64,000 nt of DNA from G965222335 sp965222335. GTDB taxonomy: Bacteria > Pseudomonadota > Gammaproteobacteria > Pseudomonadales > Halieaceae. How positions within the stretch are numbered: position 1 is the stretch's first letter; each line of letters opens with the position of its first letter. The notes below the pieces were generated by a model. That model saw only the letters and a program-made list of their open reading frames with translations, made no database searches and had not been told where the DNA came from. Made by a program: the position numbers and the translations under genes. Of the stretch, positions 58,798-64,000 are shown piece after piece. Location: assembly GCA_965222335.1 (NCBI GenBank), contig OZ244944.1, positions 2,728,001 to 2,792,000 on the forward strand, written 5' to 3'.

Positions 58798-58917
58798 AAA
58801 AAGCCGGGCAACGCCCGGCTTTTTTGTACCTGTTTAAAGGGGACGGATACAAAAAGGGGACGGATACCTAATTCTACGGAATTAGGTATCCGTCCCCTTT
58901 TTTACGTCCCCAATTTA
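58798..58917. repeat. Duplicate terminator and family A cluster, copy 2
   Basis: An exact 587-bp-shifted copy of the rplQ terminator (58798-58825) and of the 24-bp-arm family A hairpin (58851-58902). The TGA stop of the intact TonB-domain gene abuts its end. This is the functional 3' boundary of that gene. Confidence 0.9.
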
Positions 58918-60003
58918 TCAGGGGGAGCTGGCGCCGGGGGCGAGTTGGTGCAGTTCGAAGCGGGTGCCGGCGCGGCCGCTGATTTCCACCTTGCACTCAC
59001 GCCAGCCGGCGGGGATTTCCCAGGGGCGCAGGGAAGGGAAGGGCAGGCGTTTCTCGCTGCCGAGGCAGGCGAGGTACAGCCAGTCGACGTCGCCGCGTAT
59101 CTCGCGGATGGTGAAGCGATCGCGGCTCAAGCGCATTTCCCAGGAACCGGGGCCGCCGCGGTACAGCGGGGTCAGTTCCCCTTTGGTGGCGACCAAGGGC
59201 TGGGCCTTAAAGCGCTGCTCGGCATTGGCCTGGGCCTGCGTCGCCTGCTCGATGACCTCTTCACTGCCGCCGCGTACGCGTAGCTTGTTCAGTGTGGCCT
59301 GGGCGTCCCCCAGCATCATGTTTTGCAGCTGCAGGGTCTGGATGCGCTTGAGAACCGCCGCGTACTGTTGCGGCTCCACGTAGGGGTTTTCGAACAGGTT
59401 GCGGTCCGCGAGGTCCTGGAACTCCACCAGGCGCTTGAGATGCTGCAGTTCGGCGGCGGGGTCGTCCCAGCGGCTGGCGATGGAGGCGGCGAGAATCTGG
59501 AATTTGACTTCCTCGAAGGCGTTGCGCCCCGGCATCTCCTTGAGCTGGGCGGCGATATCGAACGCGCCGTCGTAGTCCTCCGCACGGAACAGCTCCCAGG
59601 CCTCCTCATAGGCGGTGGCAAACTCCTCGGTCATTGCCCGCGGCACGTCCAGGATCCAGGTGTAGACCACTGGACCCACGGGCACCTCCACCGGTTCGCC
59701 GTTGCGGGTGGCGGGACGGAACCTGAGGTCCCGCAGCTGCTGCAGGACGGCCTGCTCCACTTCGTGCACGCCGTTGGAGGACTGGATCTGGATGTCCACC
59801 ACCTTGCCCTCGGTGTCGATGGTGTAGGTGTAGACCAGCCAGGCTTCGGTGCGGTAGCTACTGTCCAGCTTGGGGGTTGAGGGGCCCGAACTGATTTTCT
59901 GGGGCGGCTGGAAGTTGGCCCAGGCCGGGGTGACCAGCAGCGCCAACAGTGGCGCGAGCAGGTAGAACAGGGGGGCAAAACGGGAGGGTTGCCTGCGCTT
60001 CAT
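58918..60003 (-). CDS. TonB C-terminal-domain protein, periplasmic
   Basis: The 361-residue protein has an N-terminal signal or anchor (FYLLAPLLALLVTPAWA). A TonB-like C-terminal domain lies near the N-terminus (about 50-118; YTYTIDTEGKVVDIQIQSSNGVHEVEQAVLQQLRDLRFRPATRNGEPVEV with the usual RFxPA motif). A helical region of about 200 residues then resembles TPR-type repeats, followed by a C-terminal beta-rich part with seven tryptophans or prolines typical of a small domain. It lacks the proline-rich spacer and ExbB/D-coupled helix of true TonB, so energy transduction is doubtful. Its 3' end was the source of the duplication. Confidence 0.75.
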   Translation of the reverse strand: MKRRQPSRFAPLFYLLAPLLALLVTPAWANFQPPQKISSGPSTPKLDSSYRTEAWLVYTYTIDTEGKVVDIQIQSSNGVHEVEQAVLQQLRDLRFRPATRNGEPVEVPVGPVVYTWILDVPRAMTEEFATAYEEAWELFRAEDYDGAFDIAAQLKEMPGRNAFEEVKFQILAASIASRWDDPAAELQHLKRLVEFQDLADRNLFENPYVEPQQYAAVLKRIQTLQLQNMMLGDAQATLNKLRVRGGSEEVIEQATQAQANAEQRFKAQPLVATKGELTPLYRGGPGSWEMRLSRDRFTIREIRGDVDWLYLACLGSEKRLPFPSLRPWEIPAGWRECKVEISGRAGTRFELHQLAPGASSP

Positions 60004-60081
60004 GGGATCGGAGTCCTTGCCGACGGTGAACGCCCAGTTTAGCAGAAGCGGGGGGGCCGTGCGTCGCGCAGGCGCGCGCCC

Positions 60082-62394
60082 TCAGTAGGCGCCGAGGCGC
60101 CGCCGGTCGCTGGAACGAGACAGCTCCAGCTCTTCATCCAGTTCCGCCCAGAGACTGGCATCCGGGGCGATGCTGCGCCCCTGGGAGATGTAGTCCTGCG
60201 CGGCATCCCAGGCCTTGAGCTGGATTTCCTGCCTGGCAGCTTCGGCGTAGCCGTCTCGCAGGCGCCGGCGCACATCGTCGGTGACCGGCATTTCGGCATA
60301 CTCTGCAAGCAGGGTCCGGTAGTTCGTCTGGGCGGTGGCGAGGTCCTTGTCGGCAGCCGCGCGCAGGGCGGTGCTGGCCAGTTCCTGAGCCGCGGCCTCG
60401 CGTTCGGCGAGGCGCGTCTGTTCTTCCTGCCAGGTGGCACGCATACCCGGGATCTCTGCCGCCAGGGCGCTGGCCTCCGGGTGCTCAGGCACCCAGTCGA
60501 TGGCCGCTGCGAGTTTCTCCTCGGCGCGGCTGAAGCGCGCGCTCCGTGCATCCTGACGGGCGGACTCGACCATGGCGTCCGCCGCTGCGGCCAGGCCCTC
60601 GGCGGCCTGTGGGCTGTCGGGGTCCGCCTCGAGCAGGGCGATGTAGCTCGCAGCGGCTTCGCTGATATTGCCCGCCGCCAACTGCTCGCTGGCCTCGGCG
60701 AAGCGCAGGTCAAGCTCATACTGGGCCTCCAGGCCCGGCAGTTCCGCCTGCAGCGAGGCGACTGCCTCGGCGTCCGGTGCCAGGCTCGCGGCGGCCTCGA
60801 TATCGGCACGGGCGGCGTCAAAACTCCCACTGGCCACGGCCTCGCGGGCGCGTGCCGTGAGCGCTTCCGCGGCAGCGGTAATGCGTTCCTGAATGCCCTC
60901 GCGCTCCGGCGCCAGGCCCCGGGCCGTGACGTAGCGCTCACCCGCCGCGGCGATATCCCCCGCTTCCAGGTATTCATCCCCTGTGTTCAGCAGCAGCTGC
61001 ACGTTCTGCTCGGTTACCCGCTGTACTTCCTGGACATTGCCGGCAGCTGCCCGCAGCTGCTCGACCTGCTCCGCGGTCACCAGGGCCAGCTCGATCTTGC
61101 CCAGGGGCGGGTAGCCACGATCGATTTCCAGGCCTTCGTCAACCAGCTCGCGGGCCCGGGGCAGGTTGCCACCCTCGAGTGCAGCATCTGCCTCGGCGAC
61201 GATCTGCTGCAGGCGCGCGGTCTGGCCGGCATCGGCGACCTCCGTGGGGCTGGCAGCCCGCTGTTGCTGCCAGTAGAGGACACCGCCCCCTGCGGCCACG
61301 CCCAGCACCAGGACCGCGGCGATTGCCTTCAGGCCACCGCCGGATCTGGTGCTTTTCTTCGCCGCCGTTTGCGCGCCCTCGCGCTCATTGCGAATCCCGC
61401 TGAGCAGGTTGTCGGAGGAGTGCCCGGGATGCAGCTTGTAGGCGCCGTTGCTGGTGCTGGTGGGCGAGTCTCCGATCTGGTCCGGGTCGGACCAGAGCGC
61501 CACCGTGTGGTCGTCGTCATCCTCGAGGGCGGACTCCGACGTGGGCGTGGGGCGCGCGGGCGTGGTCGGCGCAGTCAGGACGTCCTCGTCGCTGAACTGG
61601 TCACGCATCTCGCAGAAGGCCTGGTACATCTCGCGGCCACTCTGGAAGCGATCATCCGGGTTCTTGGCCAGGGCCTTGTCGAGGAAGGGCTGGTAGGCCG
61701 CCAGGTGCTTGGGCAGGCGCGGGATCTTCTCGGTGAGGTGCTTGACCGCGGTGCTCACCGCGGAATCCGACTCGTAGGGCACGACCTTGGTCAGCATCTC
61801 GTAGCAGACGACGGCCAGGCTGTAGAGATCAGAGCGTCCGTCCAGGGGGGTGCCGCCGGCCTGTTCAGGGCTCATGTAGCTGGGGGTGCCCACCAGCAGG
61901 CCTGCCTGGGTCATCTGGGTGCTGGAGTTGGCCGCCTTGGCGATACCGAAATCAGCGAGCACGAAGTCCTCGCTGTGGCGCATCATGATATTGCTGGGCT
62001 TGATGTCGCGGTGGACGTAGCCCTTGTCGGCGGCGTAGTCCAGGGCCGCGGTCATCTGTGCCATGACCTGGTAGATCGAGCGCTGGGTCATGGCCCCGCG
62101 GATGATGTCCTCGAGGTCGCCGCCCTTGAGCAGCTCCATGGAGATGTAGTTGAGGCTGCCGTAAAGATTGACGTCGTAAATCTGCAGGATGTGCGGGTGG
62201 GACAGGCGTGCCGAAATCCGGGCCTCGCGGATGAAGCGCTCGGAAAACGACTCGTCGGCAATGGTATTGGTATCGATGACCTTGAGAGCGACTTCCCGGT
62301 CGAGATTCATGTGCAGGGCGCGGTATACCGTGGCCATGCCGCCGCGGCCCAATTGCTCGAAAATTTCGTAACCGGGAATTTCGATACTGGCCAT
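60082..62394 (-). CDS. Membrane Ser/Thr protein kinase (PknB type) with helical-repeat C-terminus
   Basis: The 770-residue protein has a Hanks-type kinase domain (about 8-265): the glycine loop LGRGGMATVY, Lys38 in VALKVID, the catalytic HRDIKPSN (His128), and DFG at 148-150, then GTPSYMSPEQ. A Pro/Ser/Asp-rich linker, a single membrane helix (about 354-375) and a ~390-residue extracytoplasmic region follow. The last consists of Ala/Glu-rich helical repeats (EAGDIAAAGERYVTARGLAP-like) resembling tetratricopeptides. It has no PASTA domains. It might sense envelope state and phosphorylate cytosolic targets; the substrate is unknown. It is transcribed alongside the TonB-domain gene, ~80 nt apart. 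Confidence 0.9.
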   Translation of the reverse strand: MASIEIPGYEIFEQLGRGGMATVYRALHMNLDREVALKVIDTNTIADESFSERFIREARISARLSHPHILQIYDVNLYGSLNYISMELLKGGDLEDIIRGAMTQRSIYQVMAQMTAALDYAADKGYVHRDIKPSNIMMRHSEDFVLADFGIAKAANSSTQMTQAGLLVGTPSYMSPEQAGGTPLDGRSDLYSLAVVCYEMLTKVVPYESDSAVSTAVKHLTEKIPRLPKHLAAYQPFLDKALAKNPDDRFQSGREMYQAFCEMRDQFSDEDVLTAPTTPARPTPTSESALEDDDDHTVALWSDPDQIGDSPTSTSNGAYKLHPGHSSDNLLSGIRNEREGAQTAAKKSTRSGGGLKAIAAVLVLGVAAGGGVLYWQQQRAASPTEVADAGQTARLQQIVAEADAALEGGNLPRARELVDEGLEIDRGYPPLGKIELALVTAEQVEQLRAAAGNVQEVQRVTEQNVQLLLNTGDEYLEAGDIAAAGERYVTARGLAPEREGIQERITAAAEALTARAREAVASGSFDAARADIEAAASLAPDAEAVASLQAELPGLEAQYELDLRFAEASEQLAAGNISEAAASYIALLEADPDSPQAAEGLAAAADAMVESARQDARSARFSRAEEKLAAAIDWVPEHPEASALAAEIPGMRATWQEEQTRLAEREAAAQELASTALRAAADKDLATAQTNYRTLLAEYAEMPVTDDVRRRLRDGYAEAARQEIQLKAWDAAQDYISQGRSIAPDASLWAELDEELELSRSSDRRRLGAY

Positions 62395-62542
62395 GAGAGG
62401 AGTCAGCTAGCGTCCTTGACAGTGATCACGGTACACAGCGCAGGCTTGCCCTGCAATTCGGGATGCAAGACAGCAAAATACCCTATTGCCCGCCCTCGCG
62501 CCACGTGAATTTGACCGTCCCCGGGCGGCGCCCCGGTACTGA

Positions 62543-64000
62543 TCAGGCCGCCTTGCCGCGGGTTCGGGACTTGCTCTTGAGCAGGGGCGCGAGGAAGCTG
62601 GCCGTGTGGGAGGCCTTGTTGCCGACAAGCTCCTCGGGGGTGCCCGTGGCGATGATCTGGCCGCCTCCGGAGCCGCCCTCCGGGCCGAGGTCCACGATCC
62701 AGTCCGCGGTTTTGATCACGTCCAGGTTGTGTTCGATGATGACGACGGTATTGCCGTGGTCGCGCAGGCGATGGAGCACATCCAGCAGCTGGCGGATGTC
62801 ATCGAAATGCAGGCCGGTGGTGGGCTCGTCGAGGATGTACAGGGTCTGCCCGGTATCGCGCTTGGACAGTTCCCGGGACAGCTTGACCCGCTGGGCCTCG
62901 CCTCCCGAGAGGGTGGTGGCGGCCTGGCCCAGGCGGATATAGGACAGTCCCACGTCCATCAGGGTCTGCAGTTTGCGCGCGATGGCGGGTACCGGCTCGA
63001 AGAAGGCCAGGGCATCTTCCACGGTCATGTCCAGCACCTCGTGGATGTTCTTGCCCTTGTAGCGGATCTCCAGGGTCTCGCGATTGTAGCGCTTGTCCTT
63101 GCACACGTCGCAGGGCACGTAGATATCTGGCAGGAAGTGCATCTCTACCTTGGTGACACCGTCCCCCTGGCAGGCCTCGCAGCGCCCGCCCTTGACGTTG
63201 AAGCTGAAGCGGCCCGGCTTGTAGCCGCGGGAACGGGCCTCCTGGGTGCCGGCGAACAGCTCCCGCACCGGGGTGAAAATCCCGGTGTAGGTGGCCGGGT
63301 TGGAGCGGGGCGTGCGCCCGATCGGACTCTGGTCAATATCGATGCACTTGTCGATCTGGTCCAGGCCCTCGATGTTGTCGTGGGCTGCGGCGGTCAGGGT
63401 GGTGGCACCGTTGAGGGCAGTGGCCGCCAGCGGGTAGAGGGTATTGTTGATCAGGGTGGACTTGCCGGAGCCGGAAACCCCGGTGACGCAGGTCAGCAGG
63501 CCCAGCGGCAGCTCCAGGTCCACACCCTGGAGGTTGTTGCCACGGGCGCCGGTGAGGGTCAGCAGGCGCTCCGCGTCCCGCGGGGTGCGCTTTTCCGGCA
63601 CCGGGATGCTGCGCCGCCCTGCCAGGTAATCCCCGGTGAGGGAGGACTTGTTGCCGATGATGTCCTTGACGCTGCCCTGGGCGACGATGCGGCCGCCGTG
63701 GACTCCGGCACCGGGGCCGATATCGATCACGTGATCCGCGCTGCGAATGGCGTCCTCGTCGTGCTCCACCACCAGCACCGTGTTGCCGAGGTCCCGAAGG
63801 TGGGTCAGGGTCCGCAGCAGGCGGGCGTTGTCGCGCTGGTGCAGGCCGATGGAGGGCTCATCCAGGATATACATCACGCCCACCAGGCCGGCGCCGATCT
63901 GGGAGGCCAGCCGGATTCGCTGGGCCTCGCCCCCGGACAGGGTTTCGGCGGAGCGATTCAGGGTCAGGTAGTTGAGGCCCACGTCCACCAGGAAGCGGTA
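62543..64000 (-). CDS. uvrA: UvrABC excinuclease subunit A, C-terminal part (gene enters from right edge)
   Basis: The 5' end lies beyond the window; the frame is open at base 64000 and encodes RFLVDVGLNYLTLNRSAETLSGGEAQRIRLA, the ABC signature of the first nucleotide-binding domain. It also contains GVSGSGKSTL (second Walker A), the zinc finger CEACQGDG with CDVCKDKRYN, TLSGGEAQRVKLS (second signature) and LYILDEPTTGLH (second Walker B). The C-terminus is intact and ends in a basic LLKSKSRTRGKAA. UvrA recognises bulky DNA lesions with UvrB. Confidence 0.97.
   Translation of the reverse strand, partial: YRFLVDVGLNYLTLNRSAETLSGGEAQRIRLASQIGAGLVGVMYILDEPSIGLHQRDNARLLRTLTHLRDLGNTVLVVEHDEDAIRSADHVIDIGPGAGVHGGRIVAQGSVKDIIGNKSSLTGDYLAGRRSIPVPEKRTPRDAERLLTLTGARGNNLQGVDLELPLGLLTCVTGVSGSGKSTLINNTLYPLAATALNGATTLTAAAHDNIEGLDQIDKCIDIDQSPIGRTPRSNPATYTGIFTPVRELFAGTQEARSRGYKPGRFSFNVKGGRCEACQGDGVTKVEMHFLPDIYVPCDVCKDKRYNRETLEIRYKGKNIHEVLDMTVEDALAFFEPVPAIARKLQTLMDVGLSYIRLGQAATTLSGGEAQRVKLSRELSKRDTGQTLYILDEPTTGLHFDDIRQLLDVLHRLRDHGNTVVIIEHNLDVIKTADWIVDLGPEGGSGGGQIIATGTPEELVGNKASHTASFLAPLLKSKSRTRGKAA

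Larger units (their letters stand above)
58043..59216. repeat. 587-bp direct tandem duplication spanning rplQ and TonB-protein gene ends
   Basis: Copy 1 is 58043-58629 and copy 2 is 58630-59216. The unit runs from within rplQ through its terminator and a family A cluster into the 3' part of the convergent TonB-domain gene. The junctions share the 7-bp sequence GCTCGGC (58043-58049, 58630-58636 and 59217-59223), so recombination used microhomology. The rplQ-terminator-repeat half appears identical between copies, while the TonB-gene half has about eight substitutions. Confidence 0.95.

Noticed and set aside
58331..58852. 173-codon minus-strand frame joining antisense rplQ fragment to the TonB-gene fragment
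   Set aside because: It is a chimera created by the tandem duplication. The N-terminal part is antisense of rplQ and of a terminator and repeat, so expression is unlikely.
58918..60003. Classical TonB energy transducer
   Set aside because: The TonB-C domain lies near the N-terminus, there is no proline-rich spacer, no exbBD nearby and an additional ~240-residue C-terminal part.

Overview
The window is chromosomal DNA of a GC-rich, aerobic, probably marine gammaproteobacterium. The gene orders tRNA-Tyr/Gly/Thr-tuf-tRNA-Trp-secE-nusG-rplKAJL-rpoBC and rpsLG-fusA-tuf / S10-spc-alpha are gammaproteobacterial. The leucine-degradation (liu) cluster, the 4-hydroxyacid (lvaABC-like) genes, two fatty-acid-hydroxylase-family enzymes and the 408-residue EF-Tu would fit the Halieaceae/Cellvibrionales group. 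That placement is inference, because no 16S gene is present.

Layout. 1-6.4 kb: a metallo-hydrolase fragment, DNA alkylation repair (ogt, ada/alkA fusion), a membrane di-iron oxygenase, yaeQ and a CPA2 antiporter. 6.4-14.4 kb: a complete leucine/isovalerate operon read leftward, liuR-ivd-mccB-liuC-mccA-mvaB, interrupted between mccB and liuC by 620 bp of repeats. 14.4-17.5 kb: a REP-associated tyrosine transposase (RAYT) within a cluster of short repeats, then a TetR-regulated hydroxylase gene and an NTF2-like gene. 17.6-23.4 kb: birA-coaX, a DUF3012 lipoprotein, a tandemly duplicated tRNA-Thr upstream region, an lvaABC-like trio and a sulfotransferase-like gene. 23.6-43.4 kb: tRNAs, tuf copy 1, secE-nusG, ribosomal proteins, rpoBC, an unrecognised secreted protein, then rpsL-rpsG-fusA-tuf copy 2. 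43.5-58.2 kb: a TM2 protein, then the S10, spc and alpha operons through rplQ. 58.2-64 kb: an exact 587-bp tandem duplication, a TonB-domain protein, a membrane Ser/Thr kinase and the C-terminal part of UvrA.

The coding content is mostly housekeeping. I found no CRISPR array, prophage, toxin-antitoxin pair or recognisable defence island. The most unusual feature is non-coding: two families of short repeats, A (core GGGGACGGATACC) and B (core GGGGTCAGACCCC). They sit almost exclusively on or just after stop codons. They often form inverted pairs that look like intrinsic terminators in both directions, and they have been incorporated into the C-termini or interiors of several proteins. Family A surrounds the RAYT gene, whose product is the obvious candidate for mobilising it. 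Other points of interest are the 587-bp rplQ/tonB duplication with 7-bp microhomology, the separation of tRNA-Thr(UGU) from its usual partners by the lva-like genes, and a secreted protein with an internal domain duplication.
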